A DNA stretch of 64,000 bases. Origin: SCTD01 sp963781675. Its GTDB lineage: Bacteria > Actinomycetota > Actinomycetes > Mycobacteriales > SCTD01. Under the pieces are notes generated by a model. The model worked only from the letters and a program-made list of their open reading frames with translations, had not been told where the DNA came from and did no database searches. Below, one piece after another: positions 8,962 through 17,292 of this stretch. Numbering within the stretch: the stretch's first letter is position 1; every line of letters starts with the position of its first letter. The DNA is taken from the NCBI GenBank assembly GCA_963781675.1, contig CAWAGF010000001.1:930001-994000 (forward strand), read 5' to 3'. Both the position numbers and the translations under genes were made by a program.

Positions 8962-9888
8962 GTGACGGCCCCCGCCAAGACGTACGCCGCCGTGCCCGGC
9001 AGCGGACGCCCGCAGGGCACGGACGCGGTGCTCGTCACGATCGCGCTGGTCGCCGTCAGCACCAGCGGACCGCTCATGGCGGCGACCGCGGCCCCCGCGC
9101 TGGCGATCGCCTTCTGGCGCAACGCGATGGCGGCGGGCGTGCTGCTGCCGGTCGCGCTGGCGACGTGCCGCGACGAGCTGCGCGGCCTGGACCGGCGCGA
9201 GCGCGGCTGGGCGCTGCTCGCCGGGGTGCTGCTGGCCGCGCACTTCGGCACCTGGATCCCGGCGCTGGACTACACCAGCGTCGCCTCCGCGACGGCCCTG
9301 GTCGCGACGCAGCCGGTGTGGGCGGCGCTGCTCTCCGGGCTGCGTGGGGTCCCCGTGGGACGGGCGGTCTGGGGCGGCATCGCGGTCGCCCTCAGCGGCG
9401 CGCTGCTGCTCACCGGCGTCGACCTGCAGCTGTCCGGGACGGCCCTGCTCGGCGACGCGCTGGCCGTCGCCGGCGGCCTGTTCGCGGCCGGCTACATGGT
9501 CGCCGGCGCGGAGGTCCGCCGCAGCGTCTCGACCACGACGTACACGTTCCTCTGCTACTCCACCTGCGCGCTGGTCCTGCTCGTCGTCTGCGTCGCCGGT
9601 CGGCAGGCGCTGGCCGGCTACGACGGCGAGGACTGGCTCAAGCTGGTCGCCATCACCGCGGGCGCGCAGCTGCTCGGGCACTCGCTGTTCAACGTCGTGC
9701 TCCGCTCCACGAGCCCGACCGTGCTGAGCCTGACCATCCTGCTGGAGATCCCCGGTGCGGCCCTGATCGCGGCGCTGTTCCTCGACCAGACGCCGCCGCT
9801 GCTCGCGGTCCCTGCCGCGGTGCTGCTCATCGCCGGCCTGGCCCTCGTGATCCGCGCGTCCCGCACCGAGAGCGTGCCGGTCGAGTGA
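8962..9888 (+). CDS. EamA-family (DMT) transporter
   Basis: The 308 residues form ten hydrophobic helices in two EamA repeats. The first contains AISFW-like FWRNAMAAG and TSVASATALVATQPVW; the second contains LLGHSLFNVVLRSTSPT near its end. This is the drug/metabolite transporter fold that exports small molecules across the inner membrane. The GTG start sits 4 bp after the haloperoxidase stop, and the stop overlaps the next gene's GTG. The substrate is unknown. Confidence 0.9.
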   Translation: MTAPAKTYAAVPGSGRPQGTDAVLVTIALVAVSTSGPLMAATAAPALAIAFWRNAMAAGVLLPVALATCRDELRGLDRRERGWALLAGVLLAAHFGTWIPALDYTSVASATALVATQPVWAALLSGLRGVPVGRAVWGGIAVALSGALLLTGVDLQLSGTALLGDALAVAGGLFAAGYMVAGAEVRRSVSTTTYTFLCYSTCALVLLVVCVAGRQALAGYDGEDWLKLVAITAGAQLLGHSLFNVVLRSTSPTVLSLTILLEIPGAALIAALFLDQTPPLLAVPAAVLLIAGLALVIRASRTESVPVE

Positions 9889-10817
9889 CGCCGGACCAGC
9901 TGCGCGCCCGCCTGGTGCGCGTCGCCGAGGCGGTGCGCGACGAGGTGCTGGCCGCCTGCCGCGCGCAGTCGGTGGAGGAGCTCGCGGCCTACGACGACAG
10001 CGGTCCCGGCGACACCGCCTTCGCCGTCGACCGCGTCTCCGAGCAGCGCCTGCTCGAGCTGGTCGCGGACCTGCCGGTGCGGCTGGTCGCGGAGGGCGTG
10101 CAGCCGCAGGACGTCGACGCCGAGTGGACGCTGCTCGCGGATCCGCTCGACGGCACCCGGCCGCTCGCGCACCAGAAGCGCAGCGCCTGGGTGCTGCTCG
10201 GCGCGACCCGCGGCACCGGGCTGGCCGACCTCGAGGTGAGCGTCGCGGCCGAGGTGCCGACCGTGAAGGCCGGCTGGGCGGACGTCCTGAGCGCGGTGCG
10301 GGGTCGCGGCGTGCAGGCCGAGCGGGTGGACCTGCGCGACGGCAGGCGCGCGCCGCTGGAGGTGCGGCCGTCGAGGGCGGCCGGTCTGGAGCAGGGGTAC
10401 GGCGGCGTGGCGCGCTACTTCCCGGGCGCCCGCGCGGACCTGGCCGACCTGGACGACGCCGTGCACCGGCGGGTGCTCGGTCCGGCGCGACCGGGCAAGG
10501 CGCAGGCCTTCGAGGACCAGTACTGCACCGGCGGCACCCTCGTCGAGCTCGCCGTCGGCCACGACCGCTGGGCCGCCGACCTGCGCCCGCTGCTGGGGGA
10601 CCGGGCCGGCATCTGCGCGCACCCGTACGACCTGGCCGGCTGGCTCGTCGCCGCGGAGGCGGGCGTGCTCGTCACCGGGCTCGACGGCGGGCCGCTGGAC
10701 GCCCCGCTCGACCTCGCCAGCGACGTCGGCTGGATCGGCTACGCCAACGCGGACGTGCGGGCGCTGGTCGAGCCGGCGCTGCAGGCCGAGCTGCGCGAGC
10801 GGGGATGGCTGCCCTGA
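9885..10817 (+). CDS. Inositol monophosphatase-family protein
   Basis: A 310-residue member of the Li+-sensitive, Mg2+-dependent sugar phosphatase superfamily. The metal-binding signature LLADPLDGT is at about residue 84, and a glycine-rich region near SGPGDTAFAVD stands in the position of the first metal ligand motif. The C-terminal region (AHPYDLAGWLVAAEAG) corresponds to the family's DxAxG segment in altered form. This is a divergent family member; substrate and catalytic competence are uncertain. It overlaps EamA (GTGA) upstream and the NRAMP gene by 13 bp downstream, so the three are one operon. Confidence 0.78.
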   Translation: MTPDQLRARLVRVAEAVRDEVLAACRAQSVEELAAYDDSGPGDTAFAVDRVSEQRLLELVADLPVRLVAEGVQPQDVDAEWTLLADPLDGTRPLAHQKRSAWVLLGATRGTGLADLEVSVAAEVPTVKAGWADVLSAVRGRGVQAERVDLRDGRRAPLEVRPSRAAGLEQGYGGVARYFPGARADLADLDDAVHRRVLGPARPGKAQAFEDQYCTGGTLVELAVGHDRWAADLRPLLGDRAGICAHPYDLAGWLVAAEAGVLVTGLDGGPLDAPLDLASDVGWIGYANADVRALVEPALQAELRERGWLP

Positions 10818-12040
10818 CCACCGAGCTGCAGCGCGCCCGGCTGCGCGGACCGCTGGCCCTGCTCGGTCCGGCCTTCGTCGCGGCGATCGCCTACGTCGAC
10901 CCGGGCAACTTCGCGACCAACTTCTCCGCCGGCGCCGAGCTCGGCTACCGGCTGGCCTGGGTCATCGTGCTGGCCAACCTCATGGCGATGCTCATCCAGT
11001 CGCTGTCCGGGAAGGTCGGCCTGGCGACCGGGCGCAGCCTGCCCGAGCTCTGCCGCGAGCACTTCCCGCGCCGGGTCAGCCGGGTGCTGTGGGTGCAGGC
11101 CGAGCTGGTGGCGATGGCCACCGACCTGGCCGAGGTCATCGGCGGTGCCATCGCGCTGAACCTGCTCTTCGGCCTGCCGCTGCTGACCGGCGGCGTCATC
11201 ACGGCGCTCGTGGCGTTCGGGCTGCTCGGCCTGCAGGGCAGGGGCTACCGACCGTTCGAGCTCGCGATCGCGGGGCTGCTCGCGGTCATCGCGCTGGGCT
11301 TCGTCTTCAACGCCGCCGTCGCCGGCGTCGACGGTGCGCAGCTGGCCGAGGGGTTCGTGCCGTCCTTCGACGGGGTGGACAGCGTGCTGCTCGCCACCGG
11401 CATCCTCGGGGCGACCGTCATGCCGCACGTCATCTACCTGCACAGCGCCCTGACGCAGGACCGCATCCGCCCGGTGGACGACGACGAGCGGCGCGCGCTG
11501 CTGCGCTCGCAGCGGGTCGACGTCGTCATCGCGATGGGCATCGCCGGGCTGGTCAACCTCGCGATGCTCGTGCTGGCCGCCAAGCTGTTCTTCGGCCGCG
11601 ACCTCGTCGGCATCGACACCCTGGAGGGCGCGCACGCCGCGCTGCAGGACATCGCCGGCCGCCCGGCCGCGCTGGCCTTCGCGATCGCGCTGCTCGCCAG
11701 CGGCTTCGCCTCCTCGGGCGTCGGCACCTTCGCCGGGCAGGTCGTGATGCAGGGCTTCCTGCAGCGGCGGATCCCGCTGGTCGTCCGCCGCGGCATCACC
11801 CTCGCGCCGGCGCTGGTCGTGCTCGGCCTCGGGATCGACCCGACGCGCGCGCTGGTGCTCAGCCAGGTGGTGCTGTCGTTCGGCATCCCGTTCGCGCTGG
11901 TGCCGCTGGTGCTGCTCACCCGGCGGGCCGACGTCATGGGCGCGCTGGTCAACCGCTCCGTCACGACCGCCGTGGCCTGGGTCGTCGCCGCGCTGATCAT
12001 CGCGCTGAACGGCTTCCTGCTGGTCGGCACCTTCCTGTAG
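10805..12040 (+). CDS. NRAMP-family divalent metal transporter
   Basis: The 411-residue protein has about eleven membrane helices. It shows the NRAMP helix-1 metal site AYVDPGNFATN and the helix-6 VMPHVIYLHSA motif, in which Met is the soft metal ligand. A conserved Q/G-rich helix (FAGQVVMQGFL) lies near residue 310. MntH-type proteins import Mn2+ or Fe2+ with protons at the inner membrane. The ATG at 10805 lies inside the IMPase-like gene (13-bp overlap). A long palindromic terminator follows. Regulation by a Mur/Fur/MntR protein is plausible, but no operator is visible. Confidence 0.92.
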   Translation: MAALTTELQRARLRGPLALLGPAFVAAIAYVDPGNFATNFSAGAELGYRLAWVIVLANLMAMLIQSLSGKVGLATGRSLPELCREHFPRRVSRVLWVQAELVAMATDLAEVIGGAIALNLLFGLPLLTGGVITALVAFGLLGLQGRGYRPFELAIAGLLAVIALGFVFNAAVAGVDGAQLAEGFVPSFDGVDSVLLATGILGATVMPHVIYLHSALTQDRIRPVDDDERRALLRSQRVDVVIAMGIAGLVNLAMLVLAAKLFFGRDLVGIDTLEGAHAALQDIAGRPAALAFAIALLASGFASSGVGTFAGQVVMQGFLQRRIPLVVRRGITLAPALVVLGLGIDPTRALVLSQVVLSFGIPFALVPLVLLTRRADVMGALVNRSVTTAVAWVVAALIIALNGFLLVGTFL

Positions 12041-12044
12041 CCGT

Positions 12045-12092
12045 CACCTCGTGACGTCCACAGCAGCAGGATGCTGTGGACCTCACGAGGTG
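12045..12092. terminator. Long bidirectional hairpin terminator with shared palindromic core (copy 2)
   Basis: CACCTCGTGA(C)GTCCACAGCA pairs with TGCTGTGGAC(C)TCACGAGGTG around GCAGGA, giving two 10-bp stems split by a C/C mismatch. It lies between the convergent NRAMP and catalase-like genes. Its core matches the hairpin at 1394-1431, including the mismatch position, and one inner pair changes from C-G to A-T on both arms. Confidence 0.8.
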
Positions 12093-12101
12093 CGGCCCGG
12101 G

Positions 12102-12764
12102 TCAGGTCTCGTCCGGCGCGACGTGCGAGGCGTCGTACGCCCGCCGCCGCCACTGCTGCAGCGGCCCGGCGGGGACGATGCCGCCGCCGGTCGTCCACGG
12201 GTTGAAGCGCGTCTGCCGGCCGAGCGGCGCCGGCAGGACGCCGTCGGTGCGCACCCGCCCCCACGGCTGCCAGTCGCCGTGCGGCGAGGCGAGCAGCAGG
12301 TCGAACGCGACCTCGTCCGGCAGGTCGGCCAGCGTGGCGGAGCCCGTGGTCGCGCGCGCCCCGAGCAGCAGCCGGCGCCCGGCCACCTCGTACGGCAGCA
12401 GCGAGCAGTGCAGCGCCCCGAGGTGGTCGCGCCGCGGGAAGGGGAGGCGCCGCAGGACCGGCGTGGAGAGCGCGGAGTCGAGCAGCAGGTCCTGGTGCGC
12501 GCCCGGCCCGTGCGCGTCGAGCACGCGCACCGCGAGGCCGAGGACGTCGGGGAGCGGGAGCGGCAGGCCGGCGGAGCGGGACACCCGCACGAGCACGTCG
12601 TAGGACGCGGGCGCGTCGAGCAGCGGTGCGCCCGTGCCCGCGCCGCCGGCGACCGTCAGCCGGCCGGTGAGGGTGCGCCCGCGCGCGTGGATGGCCCGCT
12701 CGCCGCGCACCCTGCTGGCCGCACGGAAGGCGGCGGTCCCCAGGGTCAGGAGGGGGCGGGTCAT
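12102..12764 (-). CDS. Catalase-like superfamily protein (often annotated phosphodiesterase)
   Basis: The 220-residue protein resembles an actinobacterial family that pipelines label phosphodiesterase, whose fold looks like a reduced catalase/heme-binding barrel. Visible hallmarks are RGERAIHARGRTLTG, a VLVRVSRSAGLP strand corresponding to catalase VRFS, PDVLGLAVRVLDAHGPG, and a C-terminal RFNPWTTGGGIVPAG motif. No canonical catalase His-Ser-Asn triad is obvious, so enzymatic activity is doubtful. It converges on the NRAMP gene. Confidence 0.6.
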   Translation of the reverse strand: MTRPLLTLGTAAFRAASRVRGERAIHARGRTLTGRLTVAGGAGTGAPLLDAPASYDVLVRVSRSAGLPLPLPDVLGLAVRVLDAHGPGAHQDLLLDSALSTPVLRRLPFPRRDHLGALHCSLLPYEVAGRRLLLGARATTGSATLADLPDEVAFDLLLASPHGDWQPWGRVRTDGVLPAPLGRQTRFNPWTTGGGIVPAGPLQQWRRRAYDASHVAPDET

Positions 12765-12870
12765 GGGTGCGGGGTACCCGGCGCAGGGCGTGAGGGATCA
12801 CACGCCTCCCGGCTGGCTGCCGGGGTGCCGCCGGTGGGAGGATCGGGCAACGCCGTCCCCAAGGAGCAGC

Positions 12871-14073
12871 ATGCCCCGCCTCGCCGCCACCGAGGGCCTC
12901 ACCGAGGTCCAGCAGGAGATCCTGTCCACGGTCAAGGACTTCGTGGACAAGGAGATCATCCCGTACGCCACGGACCTCGAGCACAAGGACGAGTTCCCGG
13001 AGGCGATCGTCGAGGGGATGAAGGAGATGGGCCTGTTCGGGCTCATGATCCCCGAGGAGTACGGCGGTCTCGGCGAGTCCCTGCTGACCTACGCCCTGGT
13101 CGTGGAGCAGATCGCCCGCGGCTGGATGAGCGTCTCCGGCGTCATCAACACGCACTTCATCGTGGCGTACATGCTCATGCACCACGGCACGCCCGAGCAG
13201 AAGGAGCGCCTGCTCCCGCTGATGGCGGCCGGCGAGCTGCGCGGCGGCTTCTCGATGAGCGAGCCGGGCTGCGGCTCCGACGTCTCCGCCATCAAGAGCC
13301 GCGCCGTGCGAGACGGCGAGGAGTACGTCCTCGACGGCCAGAAGATGTGGCTCACCAACGGCGCCCGCGCCGGCCTGATCGCCACGCTGGTCAAGACCGA
13401 CGAGGGCGGCGACTCGGTCTACAAGAACATGACGACGTTCCTCGTCGAGAAGGAGCCGGGCTTCGGCCAGACGGCCCAGGGGATCACCATCCCCGGCAAG
13501 ATCGAGAAGATGGGCTACAAGGGCGTCGAGACGACCGAGATGGTCATGGAGGGCGCCCGCGTCCCGGCCAGCTCGATCCTCGGCGGCGAGGCCGGCCGCG
13601 GCAAGGGCTTCTACCAGATGATGGACGGCGTCGAGGTCGGCCGCGTCAACGTCGCCGCCCGCGCCTGCGGCATCTCGATCCGCGCCTTCGAGCTCGCGAT
13701 CGCCTACGCCCAGCAGCGCTCCACCTTCGGCAAGCCGATCGCGCAGCACCAGGCGATCCAGTTCAAGCTGGCCGAGATGGCGACCAAGGTCGAGGCCGCG
13801 CACGCGCTCATGGTCAACGCCGCCCGCCTCAAGGACGCCGGCAAGCGCAACGACGTCGAGGCCGGCATGGCCAAGCTGCTCGCCAGCGAGTACTGCGCCG
13901 AGGTCACCCAGGAGTCGTTCCGCATCCACGGCGGCTACGGCTACTCCAAGGAGTACGAGATCGAGCGCCTCATGCGCGAGGCGCCGTTCCTGCTCATCGG
14001 CGAGGGCACCAGCGAGATCCAGAAGACGATCATCAGCCGCGGCCTGCTCAAGGACTACAAGCTCCAGGGCTAG
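12871..14073 (+). CDS. Acyl-CoA dehydrogenase
   Basis: A 400-residue flavoprotein of the acyl-CoA dehydrogenase family: N-terminal helical domain, a middle beta domain with the GGFSMSEPGCGSDVSAI FAD/substrate signature, WLTNGARAG, and a C-terminal four-helix domain with RSTFGKPIAQHQAIQ and IHGGYGYSKEYEIERLMREA. The catalytic base is expected near FLLIGEGTSEIQ. It would introduce an alpha-beta double bond into an acyl-CoA. A good AAGGAG (12861-12866) precedes the ATG. It is monocistronic, ending in a strong hairpin. The MaoC hydratase at 17293 could follow it in a pathway, but they are not co-transcribed. Confidence 0.93.
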   Translation: MPRLAATEGLTEVQQEILSTVKDFVDKEIIPYATDLEHKDEFPEAIVEGMKEMGLFGLMIPEEYGGLGESLLTYALVVEQIARGWMSVSGVINTHFIVAYMLMHHGTPEQKERLLPLMAAGELRGGFSMSEPGCGSDVSAIKSRAVRDGEEYVLDGQKMWLTNGARAGLIATLVKTDEGGDSVYKNMTTFLVEKEPGFGQTAQGITIPGKIEKMGYKGVETTEMVMEGARVPASSILGGEAGRGKGFYQMMDGVEVGRVNVAARACGISIRAFELAIAYAQQRSTFGKPIAQHQAIQFKLAEMATKVEAAHALMVNAARLKDAGKRNDVEAGMAKLLASEYCAEVTQESFRIHGGYGYSKEYEIERLMREAPFLLIGEGTSEIQKTIISRGLLKDYKLQG

Positions 14074-14085
14074 ACCTGCCGCAGA

Positions 14086-14117
14086 GAGGCCGGCACCCGC
14101 ACGGGGGTGCCGGCCTC
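14086..14117 (+). terminator. Hairpin terminator of the acyl-CoA dehydrogenase gene
   Basis: GAGGCCGGCACCC and GGGTGCCGGCCTC form a perfect 13-bp stem around a 6-nt loop, 12 bp after the stop. It shares the GGAGGCCGG-type core of the hairpins at 14518, 39593, 39892 and 59237. Confidence 0.85.
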
Positions 14118-14132
14118 CTGCAGGATCGGGGC

Positions 14133-14509
14133 GTGGCCAGCTGGGACGACGTCCGGCGCATCGCCCTCGACCTGCCCGGGGCCGTCGAGGACCACAGCGG
14201 CAGCACCCGCGCCTGGCGCGTCGGCAGCAAGGCCTTCGCCTGGGAGCGGGTGCTGCGGCGCGGGGAGCGCGCCGCGCTGGCCGACCCGCCGGAGGGCCCG
14301 GCGCTCGGGCTGCGCACCGCGGACGTCGAGGCCGTCGACGGCCTGGTGGCCACCCGGCCCGGCGTCTTCTTCGTGGTCGCCGGCTACGGCGTGCACCCGA
14401 TGGTGCTGGTGCACGTGGAGCGCGCCGCCTTCGAGGACCTGGACGAGGCCATCACCGAGGCGTGGCTGGCCCGGGCCCCCGCCGGCTGCGCGAGCAGCTC
14501 GGCACCTGA
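14133..14509 (+). CDS. MmcQ/YjbR family protein, C-terminus out of frame
   Basis: About 125 residues beginning at GTG 14133 (SWDDVRRIALDLPGAVED), matching the MmcQ/YjbR double-wing fold. Landmarks include SKAFAWERVLRRGER, GLVATRPGVFFVVAGYG and HPMVLVHVERAAFEDL. The expected ending (EAWLARAP then RRLREQLGT) needs a frame change near 14475 in a run of C residues, where one C appears to be missing. Without it the frame would read on past a strong terminator. Some relatives are described as DNA-binding; the role is not established. Confidence 0.75.
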
Positions 14510-14517
14510 GCGCGACG

Positions 14518-14547
14518 GGGGCCGGCCTCCCGCAGGAGGCCGGCCCC
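14518..14547. terminator. Bidirectional hairpin terminator
   Basis: GGGGCCGGCCTCC / GGAGGCCGGCCCC is a perfect 13-bp stem with a CGCA loop, between the convergent MmcQ/YjbR and DUF4190 genes. Confidence 0.85.
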
Positions 14548-14567
14548 TCGTCGCGCGTGCTCCGGCG

Positions 14568-14840
14568 CTAGCTGGTCGCGAAGACGATCCCGCCGATGAC
14601 GAAGCCGAGCACCGTGCCGCCGATCGCCACGCCGAGCGCGACGTTCGCCAGCTTCTCGTGGCGGCTCTTGGCGATGGCCGCGCAGATGATGCCGGCGACG
14701 CCGAAGAGGATCGGGATGATGAGGATCGCGATCACGCCGAGCACGATCGCGACGATCGACAGGGTGTTGGAGGTCGAGACGGCAGCGCCGCCCGTGGGCG
14801 CTCCGAAGCCCGGTGCGCCGTCTCCGCTGCTCGTGGTCAT
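14568..14840 (-). CDS. DUF4190-type small membrane protein
   Basis: The 90 residues start with a Gly/Ser/Thr-rich cytosolic tail and then two membrane helices: NTLSIVAIVLGVIAILIIPI, and after a charged AKSRHEKLANVALG turn, IGGTVLGFVIGGIVFAT. This is the two-helix DUF4190 pattern, common in actinobacteria and often linked to envelope or stress functions; no biochemical role is known. A candidate sigma-B-like promoter lies about 48 bp upstream. Confidence 0.8.
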   Translation of the reverse strand: MTTSSGDGAPGFGAPTGGAAVSTSNTLSIVAIVLGVIAILIIPILFGVAGIICAAIAKSRHEKLANVALGVAIGGTVLGFVIGGIVFATS

Positions 14841-14887
14841 GCACGTCCCCTCTCGTCGGCCGGGCTCGTCCCGGCTCGTGCCGTTGC

Positions 14888-14912
14888 GTACCCCTCGTTC
14901 GTCACCTGAGAC
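14888..14912 (-). promoter_or_regulatory. Candidate sigma-B-type promoter for the DUF4190 gene
   Basis: On the minus strand GTCT is followed after 15 nt by GGGTAC. This fits the actinobacterial general-stress consensus GNNT-N14-16-GGGTAC, and lies about 48 bp upstream of the DUF4190 start. It is a motif match only; several such matches are expected by chance in 64 kb. Confidence 0.45.
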
Positions 14913-14916
14913 GCGC

Positions 14917-15018
14917 TCAGTGGAGCGGCGGCAGGGCGGGGCCGAGGTAGCAGGCGTCGAAGGGCAGGACGCGCTTCTCGCCGACGGTGGCGTCGTAGCA
15001 GCCGCCGTCGCTGGTCAC
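14917..15018 (-). CDS. Possible 33-residue peptide
   Basis: Immediately downstream of the FMN reductase on the same strand is a small frame starting at GTG 15018 and ending TGA at 14917. It contains GGCYDATVGEKRVLPFDACY, with two Cys and a compact mixed composition unlike GC-rich shadow frames. It could be a small secreted or Cys-paired peptide, or the tail of a frame-disrupted gene. No good ribosome binding site is visible. Kept at low confidence. Confidence 0.3.
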   Translation of the reverse strand: MTSDGGCYDATVGEKRVLPFDACYLGPALPPLH

Positions 15019-15032
15019 GCCGGTGGCGGCGG

Positions 15033-15548
15033 TCAGGCCGCCAGTGCCTCGAGCCCGCGCAGCTGCGCGGCGACCTCGCCGACGACGGCGGCGAGCTCGC
15101 CGGCCGCGAGCAGCCGGTCCACCTCGGGCACGGTCAGCGGCGGGCCGACCAGCTCGGCGCCGGTGTTGCCGAGGACGGTGCGCAGCGCGACGACGGCGCG
15201 GGCCCCGCCCACGCCGCCGGGGGAGGCGGCCACCGCGACGACCGGCTTGCCGCGCAGGGCGCCACGGCCGAACGGCCGGGACAGCCAGTCGACGGCGTTG
15301 CCGAGCAGCCCCGGGATCGTCCCGTTGTACTCCGGCGTGACGACCACGGCGGCGTCCGCGGCGGCGACCTGCGCGCGCAGCGCGACGACCTCCGCCGGCG
15401 GGGCTGCCTCGAGGTCCTGGTCGTAGTAGGGCAGCACCGTCAGCCGGGGCGCGAGCACGGCGTCCGGCAGCGCGGCGGCGAGCGCCTCGCCGAGGGCGCG
15501 CGTGTACGAGCCGGTGCGGGCGGAGCCGGTGAGGACGACGACGGTCAT
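15033..15548 (-). CDS. NADPH-dependent FMN reductase
   Basis: A 171-residue flavodoxin-fold enzyme with the phosphate-binding loop VVLTGSARTGSYTRALG at the N-terminus and the flavin motif TPEYNGTIPGLLGNAVDWLSR at about 95-115. These define the NADPH-dependent FMN/azo reductase family, which supplies reduced flavin or reduces quinones and azo compounds. It diverges from the SUFU-domain gene; the 81-bp gap contains a perfect 12-bp palindrome that could be an operator. Confidence 0.92.
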   Translation of the reverse strand: MTVVVLTGSARTGSYTRALGEALAAALPDAVLAPRLTVLPYYDQDLEAAPPAEVVALRAQVAAADAAVVVTPEYNGTIPGLLGNAVDWLSRPFGRGALRGKPVVAVAASPGGVGGARAVVALRTVLGNTGAELVGPPLTVPEVDRLLAAGELAAVVGEVAAQLRGLEALAA

Positions 15549-15590
15549 GGGGTGCCTCCTGGGGCGCGGGTGTCGAGACGGTCAAGGACA

Positions 15591-15602
15591 TTGAGCGCTC
15601 AA
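15591..15602. promoter_or_regulatory. Perfect 12-bp palindrome, candidate operator
   Basis: TTGAGCGCTCAA is a perfect dyad in the 81-bp gap between the divergent FMN reductase (start 15548) and SUFU gene (start 15630). Its AT-rich ends stand out from the surroundings, and the size fits a TetR/MarR-type site. The cognate regulator is not known; no TetR or MarR gene is adjacent. Confidence 0.5.
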
Positions 15603-15629
15603 CCATTCCCGCCTCCCTAGGCTGCCCAG

Positions 15630-16217
15630 GTGGCCCTCGACCCGGACGCCGTGCTGCTCCAGGTGGAGGCGCACCTGCTGTCGGTGCTCGGCCAGGACAG
15701 CGGCCGCGCGGGGGTGTCCTTCCTCGGGGCCGAGCGGATCGACGTGCTCCGCTTCGGGCCGGACCCGGACGGGCTGGTCCGCTACGCGACGCTCGGCATG
15801 AGCCGCGCGCCGATGGGCGACCCCGGCGCGCTGGTCGTGCTGGAGGACGGCCCGCGGGCGGAGCTGCTGCTCAGCGTCACCGACCTGCACGACACCGTCC
15901 TGCGCCGGCTGGCCGTGCTGGCGGCGAGCCCGAGCGTCGAGGGCGTCGTGCTCGTGCCGGGCGCGGGCCTCGACCTCGGCGAGCCGCTGTGGGACGACAG
16001 CCGCTTCACCGCCGTGCTCGTCGGGGAGCCCGGCGGCCTGGTGCCGGACCTCGAGCTGGAGGACCACGAGCCGGTGCGCTTCCTGCCGCTGCTCCCGATG
16101 ACGCCGAACGAGGCGGCCTGGAAGCGGGTGCACGGCGCGCAGGCCCTCGAGCAGCGGTGGCTCGAGCGCGGCACCGACCTGCGCGACCCGCACCGCCCGG
16201 AGGTGGACCTCTCGTGA
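15630..16217 (+). CDS. Suppressor-of-fused (SUFU) domain protein
   Basis: A 195-residue protein of the SUFU-like family. Hallmarks are GLVRYATLGMSRAPM, a RAELLLSVTDLHD strand, and FLPLLPMTPNEAAWKRVHG near the C-terminus. Bacterial SUFU proteins often act as immunity proteins to polymorphic toxins or are stand-alone genes of unknown function; no toxin is adjacent here. The GTG start at 15630 is preceded by only a weak ribosome binding site. The stop overlaps the next gene's GTG. Confidence 0.82.
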   Translation: MALDPDAVLLQVEAHLLSVLGQDSGRAGVSFLGAERIDVLRFGPDPDGLVRYATLGMSRAPMGDPGALVVLEDGPRAELLLSVTDLHDTVLRRLAVLAASPSVEGVVLVPGAGLDLGEPLWDDSRFTAVLVGEPGGLVPDLELEDHEPVRFLPLLPMTPNEAAWKRVHGAQALEQRWLERGTDLRDPHRPEVDLS

Positions 16218-17255
16218 GCGGCGCCCTGCTGGAGCGCTTCCGCCTGCAGGTGCAGCACTGCCGCGGTGCCGGCAGCCCGCTGACCGCCGACGTGCTGGCC
16301 GCCGCGGCGGACGACCTCGACGCGGGCGGGCCGTGCGCCGCGCTGCTCTCGCCCCTCGCGGACGACCCGCCCGGCAGCGTCCCGGCGCTGCGCCTCGCCG
16401 GCGCGCTGCACCGGCTGGTCCTCGAGCGGCGGGCGCCGGCCCTCGCGCTGCACTACCCGACCGTCGGCGGCACGCCCGGCGACGTGGCGCCGGTCGTGCG
16501 GGCCACCGTCGAGGAGCACCTGGACGACCTGCGCGCGCTCGTCCAGCGGCCGGTGCAGACCAACGAGGTCGGCCGCAGCAGCGCGCTGCTCGGCGGGCTG
16601 GCCGTCCTGCACGCGCGGACCGGTCTGCCCGTGCGGCTGCTCGAGGTCGGCGCCAGCGGCGGGCTGAACCTGCTGGTCGACCGCTACGCGCACGAGGTCG
16701 CCGACGGCGTCGTCCTCGGCGACCCGGCCAGCCCGGTGCGACTGCGCCGGCCGTGGGACGGGCCGCACCCGCCGCACCTCGCCCCGGAGGTCGTCGAGCG
16801 CCGGGGCTGCGACCCCGCACCCCTCGACCCGGCCAGCACCGAGGACCGGCTGACCCTCACCTCGTACGTGTGGGCCGACCAGGTGGACCGGTTCGAGCGG
16901 CTCCGCGGCGCCCTGCAGGTCGCCGCCGCGGAGGCGCCGGCGGTGGAGCGGCTGCCCGCCAGCGCCTTCCTCGAGCGTGAGCTCGCCGAGCCCCGGCCGG
17001 GCGTCGTGACCGTCGTCTGGCACAGCGTCGTGCGGCAGTACCTCGCCCCCGAGGAGCGCGCCGCCGTGACCGGCCTGCTCGCGGCGGCCGGCGCCCGCGC
17101 GACGGCCCGAGGCGCCGCTGGCGCACCTGTGGATGGAGCCGGAGCAGGGCTTCCGCTTCCAGGTGGGGCTGACGACCTGGCCGGGCGGTCGTACCGCCGT
17201 CCTGGCCGACTGCGAGGGGCACGGACCCCCGGTCGTGTGGCGCCCCTCACGCTGA
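16214..17255 (+). CDS. DUF2332 family protein, apparent +1 frameshift near the C-terminus
   Basis: The protein starts at GTG 16214 in a GTGA overlap. It follows the DUF2332 pattern: an N-terminal FRLQVQHCRGAGSPLTADVL, VQTNEVGRSSALLGGLA, then LLEVGASGGLNLLVDRYAH, a GxGG-type loop resembling an SAM-binding motif. It continues to VTVVWHSVVRQYL, and the frame is lost near 17106. The other frame supplies the expected end (APLAHLWMEPEQGFRF, then a stop at 17253). Deleting one G in acggccc repairs it to about 346 residues. The function is unknown; a methyltransferase-like fold is suspected. Confidence 0.78.
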
Positions 17256-17292
17256 CAGGATCAGCGGCAACGACGAGCCCCTGGAGGCAGCA

